Shown here: in pieces, positions 9,264-17,596 of the stretch
Numbering within the stretch: the stretch's first letter is position 1
How the letters are laid out: each line of letters begins with the position of its first letter
Source: Salimicrobium flavidum
Lineage (GTDB): Bacteria; Bacillota; Bacilli; Bacillales; Halobacillaceae
NCBI RefSeq assembly: GCF_900156645.1
Contig: NZ_FTOC01000001.1
Coordinates: forward strand, 186,001-250,000
Direction: 5' to 3'
DNA: 64,000 bases
The notes under the pieces: generated by a model
Seen by the model: only the letters and a program-made list of their open reading frames with translations
Told to the model about the DNA's origin: nothing
Databases searched by the model: none
Program-made: the position numbers and the translations under genes

Positions 9264-11026
9264 TGTTTTGGCGAAGTGTAGTTGTGAAACTGTGGTTCAC
9301 GATTTTACTTCTCGTCTGTTTTGTACTGATTATATTGACGGTACTGCTGCTACAGTTTTTCGAGAATTTCCATATCAATAAAGCCGAGGAAGAAATGCTT
9401 CAAACCGCATCAGTCATTTCAACGCTCTTGGAGAGTCATCAGCAACAGGAAATTGTGATGGAGACTGCGGAGTCGGTGAAATCCGCATCAAGTCATGTAT
9501 TGATCACTGATGGGGCTGAACAGATATGGACGGCGGAAAGCAATGTAGAGACCTTTGCAAAATTAGACGAACAATGGTTGCAAAATGATCCTGATCTATC
9601 CAGGGTGATGTCAGAAAGAACCGACGTAAAAAAAGTCGCCGAAACAGAGGATGGAAAGTTCCTTGCGGTAGGAACTCCGCTCTCTGATAGTGAGGGAGGA
9701 GTATTTGTATTCAAACCGTTGAACTCCGTCGAAGAAACTACTCAACAAACGACTAAAACGGTATTTCTTGGAGCTGGAATAGCCATCGTACTGACAACTA
9801 TTTTTGCTTTTTTCCTTTCCACCCGTATTACAGCTCCGTTGATGAAAATGAGGAAGGGAGCTTTTGAACTTTCTGAAGGTGAGTTCCATACGAAAATCCC
9901 GATACTTACCCATGATGAAATCGGCGAACTGGCAATTGCATTTAACCGGATGGGACGCCAACTGAAGCAGAACATTGATGCTTTGAATCAGGAAAAGGAA
10001 CAATTATCCGGGGTTCTTAAATCGATGGCGGACGGTGTTATTACTCTTAACCATAAGAAAAAGATCCTGGTTACGAACCCTCCTTCAGAACAGTTGCTTC
10101 AATCATGGCGGTACGAAGAAGATTTAGCGGAAGAGGAACTTCCGACTCCCTTGCATGATCTTTTTGAATCTGTGATTTCAGAGGAAACAGAAGCGATGAC
10201 TGAAGTTACGGTGCAGGGGAGGAATTGGGTCATCATTATGACTCCTCTATACAGCAATACTACTATCAGGGGGGTAGTGGCGGTTTTACGTGATATGACC
10301 GAAGAACGCAGGTTGGACAAGTTGAGGAAGGATTTCCTGGCAAACGTCTCTCATGAACTCCGAACTCCGATTTCGATGATGCGCGGCTATAGTGAAGCCA
10401 TTGTGGATGAAGTAGCAAATTCAAAAGAAGAGAAAAATGAACTTGCTCAAATCATCCTTGAGGAGTCGGAAAGAATGGGTCGTCTGGTGAATGAACTGCT
10501 TGACTTAGCCAGAATGGAATCAGGGAATATTCAGTTGCACAAAGAATCCGTGGAAATCGAGCTGTTTATTGACAGGATACTGAAAAAATTCCATGGCGTG
10601 GCTGAAGAGAACAACGTTCGTCTACAATCTGAATTTCCTAGTGAATCGATCGGAAGTTCAGCTATAGATCCCGATCGTATAGAACAAGTGGTGACGAATC
10701 TGCTTGACAATGCTATACGTCATACTTCAGATAATGGTTCCGTTTTCGTCCGGCTGTATAAAGACGACCATAATTTCGTGATCACTATAGAAGATACAGG
10801 GTCCGGTATCCCTGAAGAGGATCTTCCTTTCATTTTTGAACGTTTCTATAAAGGTGATAAATCTAGGAAAAGGGATCCTTCCAAAGAGAAACAGGGGACG
10901 GGTCTTGGTCTTGCGATCGCAAAAAATATCGTGGAAGCTCATGGTGGAGGGATTTCCGCTCAGAGCAAAGAGGGAGAGGGAACGACTTTTCATATATCTC
11001 TTCCGCAGAAAGGCTTGTCAAAATAA
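9263..11026 (+). CDS. resE: Sensor histidine kinase ResE
   Basis: The membrane sensor kinase that phosphorylates ResD in response to respiratory or redox state. Domains in order over 587 residues: membrane span (7-30), external sensor region (31-165), second span (168-190), HAMP (190-242), PAS (about 250-345), HisKA with NVSHELRTP (H364), and HATPase with N, DTGSGIPEEDLPFIFERF and GTGLGLAIAKNIVEAHGG boxes. The start ATG overlaps the resD stop, so the pair is translationally coupled. In B. subtilis sigX-rsiX follow; here a riboswitch follows. Confidence 0.96.
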   Translation: MFWRSVVVKLWFTILLLVCFVLIILTVLLLQFFENFHINKAEEEMLQTASVISTLLESHQQQEIVMETAESVKSASSHVLITDGAEQIWTAESNVETFAKLDEQWLQNDPDLSRVMSERTDVKKVAETEDGKFLAVGTPLSDSEGGVFVFKPLNSVEETTQQTTKTVFLGAGIAIVLTTIFAFFLSTRITAPLMKMRKGAFELSEGEFHTKIPILTHDEIGELAIAFNRMGRQLKQNIDALNQEKEQLSGVLKSMADGVITLNHKKKILVTNPPSEQLLQSWRYEEDLAEEELPTPLHDLFESVISEETEAMTEVTVQGRNWVIIMTPLYSNTTIRGVVAVLRDMTEERRLDKLRKDFLANVSHELRTPISMMRGYSEAIVDEVANSKEEKNELAQIILEESERMGRLVNELLDLARMESGNIQLHKESVEIELFIDRILKKFHGVAEENNVRLQSEFPSESIGSSAIDPDRIEQVVTNLLDNAIRHTSDNGSVFVRLYKDDHNFVITIEDTGSGIPEEDLPFIFERFYKGDKSRKRDPSKEKQGTGLGLAIAKNIVEAHGGGISAQSKEGEGTTFHISLPQKGLSK

Positions 11027-11060
11027 AACAGGTCGTGTAATCTAGTAGATAATTGAATAA

Positions 11061-11210
11061 GCTTCATAGGTGTAGGGAATCCGGTGGGAAATCCGGAGCT
11101 GTCCTCGCAACTGTTAGTGTAACGAAACGATGGAATCCACTGTGAGAGTAATTTATCACGGGAAGGTATCGGAGTAGGGTGACACAAGCCAGTAGACCTA
11201 CCTGTGAAGT
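11061..11210 (+). ncRNA. Cobalamin (adenosylcobalamin) riboswitch aptamer
   Basis: The conserved core is visible in order: GGGAATCCGGTGGGAAATCC, then GGAGCTGTCCTCGCAACTGT, and the B12 box AAGCCAGTAGACCTACC. The outer P1 stem is CTTCATAGG (11062-11070) pairing with CCTGTGAAG (11201-11209). In known members, binding of adenosylcobalamin favours the terminator and shuts off the genes downstream. Here those are a DUF4430 lipoprotein and an ECF S-component. Confidence 0.93.
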
Positions 11211-11233
11211 CTTCAAAGCTTCGGGGATTGAGC

Positions 11234-11300
11234 GTTTGAGATGACTGGTCATTTTATGTATCTATGTCTCAAACTCGTCCTTAGCGGGACGGGTTTTTTG
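11234..11300 (+). terminator. Expression platform of the cobalamin riboswitch
   Basis: Two hairpins overlap by about three bases: GTTTGAGA (11234-11241) with TCTCAAAC (11267-11274), and the terminator AACTCGTCC (11272-11280) with GGGACGGGTT (11286-11295) followed by a T run. The overlap is consistent with two exclusive folds, i.e. control by premature termination. Which fold is ligand-favoured is inferred. Confidence 0.75.
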
Positions 11301-11353
11301 TGGTCAGTTATACCTATGCTCTTTTCTATTATAAGTAGAAAGGGTGGATTGAA

Positions 11354-11758
11354 ATGAAGAACGTACGTAATTATGCAGGTGCCTTCGTTCTCACGTTTGT
11401 GATGCTTGCAGGTTGTCAGGCTGAAAGTGAATCTTCAGAGAATAACGGCGAGGAGACTCAGACTCAGGAAGAAATTGAGGCGACAGTCGAACTCACTCAG
11501 AATGAAGGGGAAGAACAAGTAGACGAGAAAGAAATAACTGTCGAAGAGGGAACTGTGCTTCTCGAAGCGATGGAAGATAATTTCGAATTGGAAGTGGAAG
11601 ATGGTTTCATAACGGGGATAGAAGGAATTTCCGCTGAAGACGGAGAGCAAAAAGGATGGATTTACTCTGTTAATGGTGAAGAAGCTCAAGTAGGAGCGGG
11701 TGAGTATGAAATCGAAGACGAGGACGACATACGTTTTGATTTTCAGTCCTGGGAATGA
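11354..11758 (+). CDS. DUF4430 lipoprotein, probable cobalamin-uptake component
   Basis: A 134-residue exported lipoprotein. The signal peptide ends in a lipobox (MLAGC, lipidated C21) and is followed by a very acidic linker of Glu, Gln, Ser and Asn (about residues 22-60). The DUF4430 domain comes next, with VEEGTVLLEAM and the typical GWIYSVNGEEAQVGAG, a fold related to the C-terminal part of transcobalamin/intrinsic factor. It sits under a cobalamin riboswitch and directly before an ECF S-component, so the likely job is capturing a corrinoid at the cell surface. The substrate is inference. Confidence 0.8.
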   Translation: MKNVRNYAGAFVLTFVMLAGCQAESESSENNGEETQTQEEIEATVELTQNEGEEQVDEKEITVEEGTVLLEAMEDNFELEVEDGFITGIEGISAEDGEQKGWIYSVNGEEAQVGAGEYEIEDEDDIRFDFQSWE

Positions 11759-11764
11759 TGCAGA

Positions 11765-12277
11765 GTGAAATGGAATACGTATAAACTTACCCTCATCACA
11801 ATGCTTGCAGCGATAGCTGTGGTGGGAAGAATCGTCTTTGCTCCTATTCCGAATGCCCAGCCGGTGACGGCTATTATAATATTGACAGGATTTTGGATGG
11901 GTCCTTTAGCTGCTGTAGTCATGGCTTTTCTTACAACATTTCTGACGAATATGGTTCTCGGTATGGGAATCTGGTCGGTATGGCAAATAGTGGCTTGGGG
12001 GATAATAGGCATAGGTGCTGGACTGATAGGGAAAATGCTTCCGAAACTGCCGGTGTGGGCACTTAGCACGTACGGGTTTCTTTCCGGACTTTTGTTTGGA
12101 CTGGTCATGGCCTTGACGATGAGAGCCATCGGTCAAACTTTTTGGGGGTATTATCTCGCCGGTCTTCCTTTTGATCTTATGCACGCAGCTTCTAACTTTG
12201 TGTTTATACTCGTATTCTACGCCGTATTTGAAAAACTTTTCTTGAAATATGAGCAACGAGTACAACTCGTCTGTTGA
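11765..12277 (+). CDS. ECF transporter S-component, probably for cobalamin
   Basis: A 170-residue hydrophobic protein with about six predicted spans (first near residues 8-30, last near 140-160). It has the size and AxxxxxGRxxF / NxQP pattern of energy-coupling-factor S-components, which bind the vitamin and use a shared EcfAAT module. That module is not in this window. The start is GTG (MKWNTYKL...), 6 bases after the DUF4430 gene, so the two are one transcript. It occupies the place next to fer where B. subtilis has ribU, but the sequence does not look like RibU. The cobalamin assignment rests on the riboswitch. Confidence 0.8.
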   Translation: MKWNTYKLTLITMLAAIAVVGRIVFAPIPNAQPVTAIIILTGFWMGPLAAVVMAFLTTFLTNMVLGMGIWSVWQIVAWGIIGIGAGLIGKMLPKLPVWALSTYGFLSGLLFGLVMALTMRAIGQTFWGYYLAGLPFDLMHAASNFVFILVFYAVFEKLFLKYEQRVQLVC

Positions 12278-12296
12278 CCCCTACACATGCTATAAT

Positions 12297-12326
12297 AAAA
12301 GAAGGTGCTATAAGCACCTTCTTTTA
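12297..12326. terminator. Bidirectional terminator between the S-component gene and fer
   Basis: AAAAGAAGGTGCT pairs with AGCACCTTCTTTT around a short TATA loop, flanked by A and T runs. It can end transcripts from both sides of this convergent pair. Confidence 0.9.
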
Positions 12327-12327
12327 T

Positions 12328-12576
12328 TTAATCTTCAGCGGGTATCTCCCCGTTGAAACCAGCCTTTGCCAATTTGATAGAACCGGTGGGGCATCCCTCA
12401 TGGGCGTCTTGAGCATCCAATTCAAGGTCTTCGGAAATTGGAGTATTCCCTTTGTTATCATCGGGAACAAAGTATGCAAGTCCTTCCTCATCGTAATTAT
12501 ATAACTCGGGAGCTGCCATTCCGCAAGCTCCGCAGGCTATGCATGTATCTTTATCCACGATTGAATAAAGCTTCAT
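12328..12576 (-). CDS. fer: Ferredoxin [4Fe-4S]
   Basis: A small acidic cytoplasmic electron carrier (82 residues). Cluster ligands are in CIACGACG near the N-terminus and EGCPTGSI near the C-terminus. This is the Bacillus-type single-cluster ferredoxin and closely matches B. subtilis Fer ([19 protein letters not shown]). It is transcribed against its neighbours. Its start is preceded by AAAGAAGGAAT on the minus strand. Confidence 0.95.
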   Translation of the reverse strand: MKLYSIVDKDTCIACGACGMAAPELYNYDEEGLAYFVPDDNKGNTPISEDLELDAQDAHEGCPTGSIKLAKAGFNGEIPAED

Positions 12577-12612
12577 ATTTTATTCCTTCTTTCTTTTTAA
12601 ACCTCTACCATC

Positions 12613-12641
12613 AGTGTACGTTCTCTGGACATGGAATTCAA
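12613..12641 (-). promoter_or_regulatory. Promoter of fer
   Basis: On the minus strand TTGAAT (12641-12636) and TACACT (12618-12613) are exactly 17 bases apart and about 37 bases before the fer start. It is a good sigma-A match in the gap shared with the divergent ypbB gene. Confidence 0.6.
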
Positions 12642-12669
12642 CTCTACCAATTGAAAGGACTCAATTCAT

Positions 12670-13698
12670 ATGTTTACTTACATACTTCTGGACTGTCTGG
12701 ATCGAATGAACGGGGAAAGGACTGTATCCGGTGTTTTCCACTTATTAAGGGGTAAGAAATCATCTCAGACTTTTCAGGATGCTAAAGTATACGGCATCGA
12801 TCGATACTATGGCATCTATCGTGAATTGAATCGAAACATATTGGAGGAAGCACTCTATCGCCTGGAGGAGGAACGGGCGATAGAATGGATAGATGAAGCG
12901 AAAATAATAGTGACTTCTTCGGGAAAAGAGAGAATTGAAAAAGATCGTTTTTCTTTTCATTTCTCTGGTATGGATTATTCAGAAGCGATAGATGAATTTC
13001 AGAACCGTTTCATGTTATGGGTGCAGATTGTCAGCAATGGAATATATAATCAGAAGAGTTACATACCTGTTGTAGATAAGGTTCCGATTCAGCAATGGCT
13101 CAAATCATTGTACATGACTCGTAAATCTTCTCTGACTCAAGAAGCAGAAGGGCTGTATCTGGAGTTGCATAAGCTTCTTTCAGTTTTCTCTGAGAAAGAA
13201 AAAATGATGTTTGTCCGAAGATTGACTGGTGGAGACCAGACTGGATGGACCTACAATCAATTAGCCGAAGCCGGCGAAGATTCCGTATATAATATTCCTC
13301 TCTACCTCAAAAACATTTATTATTATTTGTTTTTCGCTGCTTCCGAAAACCCTTCCTCCTATTTATATGAACTGACCAGGAATCTGGGAAAAAAAGAGAC
13401 CCTTACTTCCTCTTCAAGGAAATCCGTCCATTTATATGATAAGGTCAACTCGATTGAAGAGGTTGCGAGAATCAGGAATCTGAAAACCAGTACTATTGAA
13501 GACCATCTGGTAGAGGCGGTTCTTGTAAACAATGATCGCAGTATCCATTCTTTTATCAGCCCCGCAGGGATAATAGAAATCGAAGAAGTTGTCCACCGTA
13601 CAAATACTAAACGCCTTAAAGTGATCCGGGAATATTTGGATGATAAATACTCGTATTTTCAAATAAGAATTGTGCTAGCGAAAATACAGAAAGGATAA
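12670..13698 (+). CDS. ypbB: YpbB, helix-turn-helix partner of RecQ
   Basis: A 342-residue protein always found before recQ in Bacillus relatives. Its C-terminus (about residues 255-340, SIEEVARIRNLKTSTIEDHL) is a helicase-associated helix-turn-helix of the kind fused to RecQ in other bacteria. The rest has no motif that I can name. GAAAGGA precedes the ATG. RecQ starts 3 bases after its stop, so they form an operon and probably act together. Biochemical function is not established. Confidence 0.85.
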   Translation: MFTYILLDCLDRMNGERTVSGVFHLLRGKKSSQTFQDAKVYGIDRYYGIYRELNRNILEEALYRLEEERAIEWIDEAKIIVTSSGKERIEKDRFSFHFSGMDYSEAIDEFQNRFMLWVQIVSNGIYNQKSYIPVVDKVPIQQWLKSLYMTRKSSLTQEAEGLYLELHKLLSVFSEKEKMMFVRRLTGGDQTGWTYNQLAEAGEDSVYNIPLYLKNIYYYLFFAASENPSSYLYELTRNLGKKETLTSSSRKSVHLYDKVNSIEEVARIRNLKTSTIEDHLVEAVLVNNDRSIHSFISPAGIIEIEEVVHRTNTKRLKVIREYLDDKYSYFQIRIVLAKIQKG

Positions 13699-13701
13699 AA
13701 T

Positions 13702-15201
13702 ATGGAGCAATATGATCTGGAAGGAATTTTAGAAGACGAGTTCGGATTCACAAGTTTTCGACCGGGGCAGAAAAATGTTATTGAAAATGTTTTGAATGAA
13801 GTGGATACACTGGCTATTTTACCTACGGGGAGCGGGAAGTCATTGTGTTATCAACTTCCCTCGAAAATAATTCCGGGTCTTACAATCGTAGTGTCTCCGT
13901 TAATATCCTTGATGATAGATCAGGTCAAGCAGGTCAAGGCGAAGGGGATGAAACGTGTCGCAGCTATTCATAGTTTTTTGACTCCTGATGAACGCAAGCA
14001 GGTATTACGAAATCTCAGTGCCCTTCAATTACTGTATATATCTCCCGAGATGCTTCAAATGACCCGAATGCAGCAACTACTCAATAATGAAAACGTCGGT
14101 TTGTTCGTCGTGGACGAAGCTCACTGCATTTCACAGTGGGGACACGAATTCCGTACCGACTATTTGAAACTCAATCAGGTGCTTCATCAGCTGGGAGACC
14201 CTCCGGTACTTGCCCTAAGCGCAACGGCTACTCCGGAAGTGCAGGAAGATATCCTGGGTCAGCTGGAAAGACCCGAAGCTGAAAAATTGATCTATCCCAT
14301 GGATAAACCGAATATACAGTTGAGTATGGCCAAGATGACAAATGAACAGGAAAAAGTCGAGTACCTTGAAAATTATTTGACTAATCAGCAGGCTCCGACT
14401 ATGATTTACTTTTCAAGCAGACAGATGGCTGAAAAAATATGTTTTGAATTGAAAAAGAAAAACTTCGGAAGAATCGCGTTTTATCATGGAGGTATGGAAC
14501 CGGTCGATCGGCAGTTGGTTCAGCAGCAGTTCATGAGAAATGAACTGGATATCGTCTGTTGTACCAGTGCCTTTGGAATGGGAATCGATAAACCCGACAT
14601 TCGCCTCGTCATACATTTTCATCTGCCTCCGAGGATAGAATCGTTCATTCAGGAAATCGGAAGGGCCGGAAGAGACGGGAGAGAGTGCACGAGCCTGCTT
14701 TTATATTCAACGGGGGACGAGCGGCTGCCCCGGATGTTCATAGAGTCCGAACTTCCTTCAGATGAACAGATTGAAGGATACATGGAGTTGATCGATTCTC
14801 ATGGAAGACTTCCTTCATATGAAGATTCAACCTCCCTTGAATTATCAGAATCGCAATATAATTTTTTATCTATTCTAACTGAACCTTTGCTGAGGTCCCC
14901 TTCACTGGACAAAGCAGAAGCAGAGCGTATGCTGAAAGGAAAGCAGCGTAAAAGATTGCAACAAAAACTTACACATCTCTCACACATGATGAGTGTCCTT
15001 AATACGACCGACTGCAGGAGAGAAATGTTATACAGCCATTTCCAATCTACCATTCAGCAAGTTGAACACAAATGTTGTGATAATTGTGACCCTGAGGTTT
15101 TTGAAGTCTCCTATAGAGAGAACTATAGAACTATAGACACATTATCCTGGGAAGAAAGGTTGTACACTTTATTTCATATCGGTGATTCTCATGAGCAGTA
15201 G
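13702..15201 (+). CDS. recQ: ATP-dependent DNA helicase RecQ (RecS type)
   Basis: A 3'-5' superfamily 2 helicase for recombination and fork repair. Motifs: TGSGKS (K46), DEAHCISQWGHEFR with the DEAH box, SATATPEV, YHGGM, and QEIGRAGRDG. The zinc-binding tail (CRREMLYSHF ... CCDNC) is kept, but there is no full RQC winged helix or HRDC domain. At 499 residues it matches the short Bacillus RecS/YpbC form. The missing HTH function is probably supplied by the YpbB protein just upstream. Confidence 0.93.
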   Translation: MEQYDLEGILEDEFGFTSFRPGQKNVIENVLNEVDTLAILPTGSGKSLCYQLPSKIIPGLTIVVSPLISLMIDQVKQVKAKGMKRVAAIHSFLTPDERKQVLRNLSALQLLYISPEMLQMTRMQQLLNNENVGLFVVDEAHCISQWGHEFRTDYLKLNQVLHQLGDPPVLALSATATPEVQEDILGQLERPEAEKLIYPMDKPNIQLSMAKMTNEQEKVEYLENYLTNQQAPTMIYFSSRQMAEKICFELKKKNFGRIAFYHGGMEPVDRQLVQQQFMRNELDIVCCTSAFGMGIDKPDIRLVIHFHLPPRIESFIQEIGRAGRDGRECTSLLLYSTGDERLPRMFIESELPSDEQIEGYMELIDSHGRLPSYEDSTSLELSESQYNFLSILTEPLLRSPSLDKAEAERMLKGKQRKRLQQKLTHLSHMMSVLNTTDCRREMLYSHFQSTIQQVEHKCCDNCDPEVFEVSYRENYRTIDTLSWEERLYTLFHIGDSHEQ

Positions 15202-15760
15202 AGAAGAAATCATAAGTCAGATGTCTAAGCGAGAGATAACGAAACAACTAGTGATTTCTCAATTATTTCTGTTCAGTTTGGCTATACTTATCAGCGGAGT
15301 GTTTCTGGATTTCTCCAGTCACTGGGTGAATCAATGGGGATTTGATTACAGGAAAGCATTATTGTATGGTTTAGCACCAGCTGCATTTATAATAGGTATA
15401 GATTTCCTTTTGATGAAGACGCTACCTGAAAAGTACTTCGATGATGGCGGTATCAACAAAAAGGTTTTTGAAAATCAATCCGTTTTTATGGTCGTACTTA
15501 TGTCAGCGATGGTCGCAATTAGTGAAGAAGTATTGTTTCGAGGAGTACTGCAACCCATTCTTGGCTATGTCGGAGCGAGTCTATTATTCGCTTTCGTTCA
15601 TATCCGTTATGTGAAAAAACCTGTGCTTTTCATATCTGTTGTCTACATCAGTTTTTTACTGGGTTTCATCTACGAACAGACACAAGTTTTAACGTATGTT
15701 ATTCTTGCCCACTTTCTCGTGGATGTAACTATGGGATTCATTGCCAGATCAGAGTCGTGA
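15191..15760 (+). CDS. ypbD: CPBP-family intramembrane metalloprotease YpbD
   Basis: A 189-residue membrane protein with several spans and the CPBP (Abi/CAAX protease-like) signatures: SEEVLFRGVLQP with the EExxxR box, FAFVHIRY with a conserved His, and LAHFLVDV with the second His. The family cleaves peptides within the membrane; its substrate is unknown here. It overlaps the recQ end by 11 bases. GGTGATT lies before the ATG at 15191; a GTG at 15182 is also in frame. Confidence 0.85.
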   Translation: MSSREEIISQMSKREITKQLVISQLFLFSLAILISGVFLDFSSHWVNQWGFDYRKALLYGLAPAAFIIGIDFLLMKTLPEKYFDDGGINKKVFENQSVFMVVLMSAMVAISEEVLFRGVLQPILGYVGASLLFAFVHIRYVKKPVLFISVVYISFLLGFIYEQTQVLTYVILAHFLVDVTMGFIARSES

Positions 15761-15935
15761 TAATGGAATGAGCAAGTACCGTTCACCTCAGGGACTTTCA
15801 CTTAATGAATCAAAAGGAATAATATCAGTGTACACGAATCATTGGCTCTTACAGGATAGTGACCAAGCTCCTACAATTTTTCTTTCGTGTAGTTTCTGAT
15901 ATGATGAACTAGGATTCAAGAATATGAGGTGGATA

Positions 15936-16661
15936 ATGTTGAGAAGAGTATGGGCAACACTTCTATTGTTTATCGGAGTAATCCGGTACATGGGAAGACT
16001 GGCTACTTTACCGAAAAGAAGAGAACACATGCTTTCAGTAAAGGATATGCAAGGTATCGTTCGTATGATGTTCATCTCCGATGTTCATAACAACCGTATA
16101 CTTTCTCGTATCGCAGAAGAGGATGTGGATTTCATCGTTCTCGGTGGTGATTTCGTCGATAAACGCGTCTCTGATAAAACGATGAGGTATAATCTTGAAC
16201 TGCTGAAAAAGATGAAAAAACCGATTTATTTTATCCCCGGTAATAACGATGGAGAAAAACAATCCACTCCAGAACTGATGGAACAGTTCGGTGTGCGTGT
16301 GCTTTCAAACGAGACGATTGAAGAAGAGGGATACAGTATCACTGGCATAGATCCTTATTCAGGAGATGAAGTAATAAAACCGGAAAAATCTTCGATAAGG
16401 CCTTCCTTTCTGATAATGCATGACCCTTTTTTGATGAAACAGATGTCGGCGTTCGCCGAAGACTATGATTTGATACTCTCAGGCCATACACACGGAGGCC
16501 AAATCCGTTTTATGGATTACGGTCCATATGAACGGGGAGGATGGAAAACCTTTGAAGGAAAACGTGTGTTTGTAAGTGAAGGCTATGGAACTTCTTTACT
16601 TCCTCTGAGACTGGAAACACAATCGGAGTATCATGTTTTCGTATTACAATGTGAAAAATAA
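15936..16661 (+). CDS. ypbG: Metallophosphoesterase YpbG
   Basis: A 241-residue calcineurin-like phosphoesterase with an N-terminal membrane anchor (about residues 3-20). The metal-binding motifs appear in order: ISDVHNNR (D, H), VLGGDFVD, PGNNDG, and SGHTHGGQ. Substrate unknown; relatives act on phospholipids such as UDP-diacylglucosamine or on nucleotides. GAGGTGG is well placed for the ATG at 15936, not the in-frame ATG at 15924. The 175-base gap before it has no gene; B. subtilis has ypbE and ypbF there. Confidence 0.85.
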   Translation: MLRRVWATLLLFIGVIRYMGRLATLPKRREHMLSVKDMQGIVRMMFISDVHNNRILSRIAEEDVDFIVLGGDFVDKRVSDKTMRYNLELLKKMKKPIYFIPGNNDGEKQSTPELMEQFGVRVLSNETIEEEGYSITGIDPYSGDEVIKPEKSSIRPSFLIMHDPFLMKQMSAFAEDYDLILSGHTHGGQIRFMDYGPYERGGWKTFEGKRVFVSEGYGTSLLPLRLETQSEYHVFVLQCEK

Positions 16662-16873
16662 GCGTTTCAAGTTATTTTGACAACACCTTGTGAATAAAAA
16701 CTGGAAAAGGGTATGACTGCGTAATTGACACAACCCATTGAGGAGCCGACTTTATGGAAGGGAACGTCGACAGTGGTAGAGAGGCGTACACGCAGTGAAA
16801 TCCGAGGTTCCAGTATGTGAATGAAAGAGAATTGTGAACGGCGTGAGTTATTCAAAGATGAGGGGGGAGACAT
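16662..16873. other. Unexplained 212-base gap between ypbG and mecB
   Basis: No convincing promoter, terminator or RNA is visible. TTGACA occurs twice (near 16678 and 16723), but neither has a fitting -10. The minus strand is open for 68 codons without a plausible ribosome site, so I do not call a gene. Confidence 0.4.
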
Positions 16874-17449
16874 ATGCGCATTGAGCGTTTGACGACAGAT
16901 AAATTTAAAATATTTTTAACTTCCGATGATCTTTTTGACAGAGGTCTTGAAAGTGAAGAGATATGGAAAGACCTCCCCAGGGTCCATCAGATATTCAGTA
17001 ATATGCTTTTTGAGGCACAGGAAGAGCTCGACGAGGAACTGGCGGGAGTTCTGACCGTGCAGATTTATCTGCTTCAGGCTCAAGGTATGCTGGTAGTAGT
17101 GACTAAGACTGAGGATGCGGTCGACGAGGAGGATGACTTTCTTGAAATGAAAGTTACTCTTGATGAACATAATGAATTATTGTATCGTTTCGAAGATGTA
17201 GAAGATGTAATCAATGTGGTAGCACCTCTTAGAAATTTAGGAATCACGGGAGGAACATTATACGCATTCGAAGATTCCTATTATCTCATTTTTGAGGATT
17301 TTGAGCTTGCTTCCCTTGATAAGGATAATATAATTGCTATTCTATCCGAGTACGGAGGTGCTTCTACAATGACCTCTGTATGGCTCCAGGAATACGGAGC
17401 GAGAATAGCATTGAGAGAAGCAGTGGAAACGTTCTATTCTCATTTTTGA
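16874..17449 (+). CDS. mecB: MecA-family adaptor protein MecB (YpbH)
   Basis: A 191-residue adaptor that brings substrates to the ClpCP protease. The N-terminal part (MRIERLTTDKFKIFLTSDDL) is the MecA substrate-binding signature, an acidic linker follows (about residues 78-95), and the C-terminal domain binds ClpC. Position beside gudB and sequence match YpbH, not MecA proper, which is encoded elsewhere in B. subtilis. A strong GAGGGGGG lies before the ATG. A hairpin at the stop codon ends the transcript. Confidence 0.9.
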   Translation: MRIERLTTDKFKIFLTSDDLFDRGLESEEIWKDLPRVHQIFSNMLFEAQEELDEELAGVLTVQIYLLQAQGMLVVVTKTEDAVDEEDDFLEMKVTLDEHNELLYRFEDVEDVINVVAPLRNLGITGGTLYAFEDSYYLIFEDFELASLDKDNIIAILSEYGGASTMTSVWLQEYGARIALREAVETFYSHF

Positions 17450-17458
17450 GAACGTTTC
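17426..17458 (+). terminator. Hairpin at the mecB stop codon
   Basis: GAAACGTTCT (17426-17435) and AGAACGTTTC (17449-17458) form a perfect 10-bp stem that encloses the last codons. The T run lies in the loop, not after the stem, so it may be an mRNA-protecting hairpin as much as a terminator. Confidence 0.5.
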
Positions 17459-17469
17459 CTGGAAATGAA

Positions 17470-17483
17470 TGAAAACGCTTACC
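17470..17483 (+). promoter_or_regulatory. Candidate cre site (CcpA) upstream of gudB
   Basis: TGAAAACGCTTACC matches the catabolite-responsive element consensus TGWAANCGNTNWCA at all fixed positions but the last. It lies about 55 bases before the gudB -35. Glutamate dehydrogenase genes are known CcpA targets in B. subtilis (rocG), which supports the idea. Binding is inferred. Confidence 0.5.
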
Positions 17484-17524
17484 TTCATTCTCGATTATTA
17501 GATATCCAGGGGAGAAAAGATGGC

Positions 17525-17553
17525 TTTTCAATCCTCTTGAATAAGTGTATACT
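17525..17553 (+). promoter_or_regulatory. Likely promoter of gudB
   Basis: TTTTCA (17525-17530) and TATACT (17548-17553) are 17 bases apart, about 45 bases before the start codon. The -35 is weak. Confidence 0.5.
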
Positions 17554-17596
17554 AATCACTGAAGAAGGCGCGATTTTCCTATAGGAGGTTTATGAG

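Noticed and set aside
11027-11060. sigX-rsiX after resE as in B. subtilis
   Set aside because: The space is occupied by a cobalamin riboswitch; no sigma factor gene is present.
15768-15899. 43-codon frame MSKYRSPQGLSLNESKG... after ypbD
   Set aside because: No good ribosome site, no hydrophobic or structured pattern, and the B. subtilis ypbE/ypbF genes at this place are different.
16667-16873. 68-codon minus-strand frame before mecB
   Set aside because: Its start lies beside the mecB start, no ribosome site precedes it on the minus strand, and composition gives no support.
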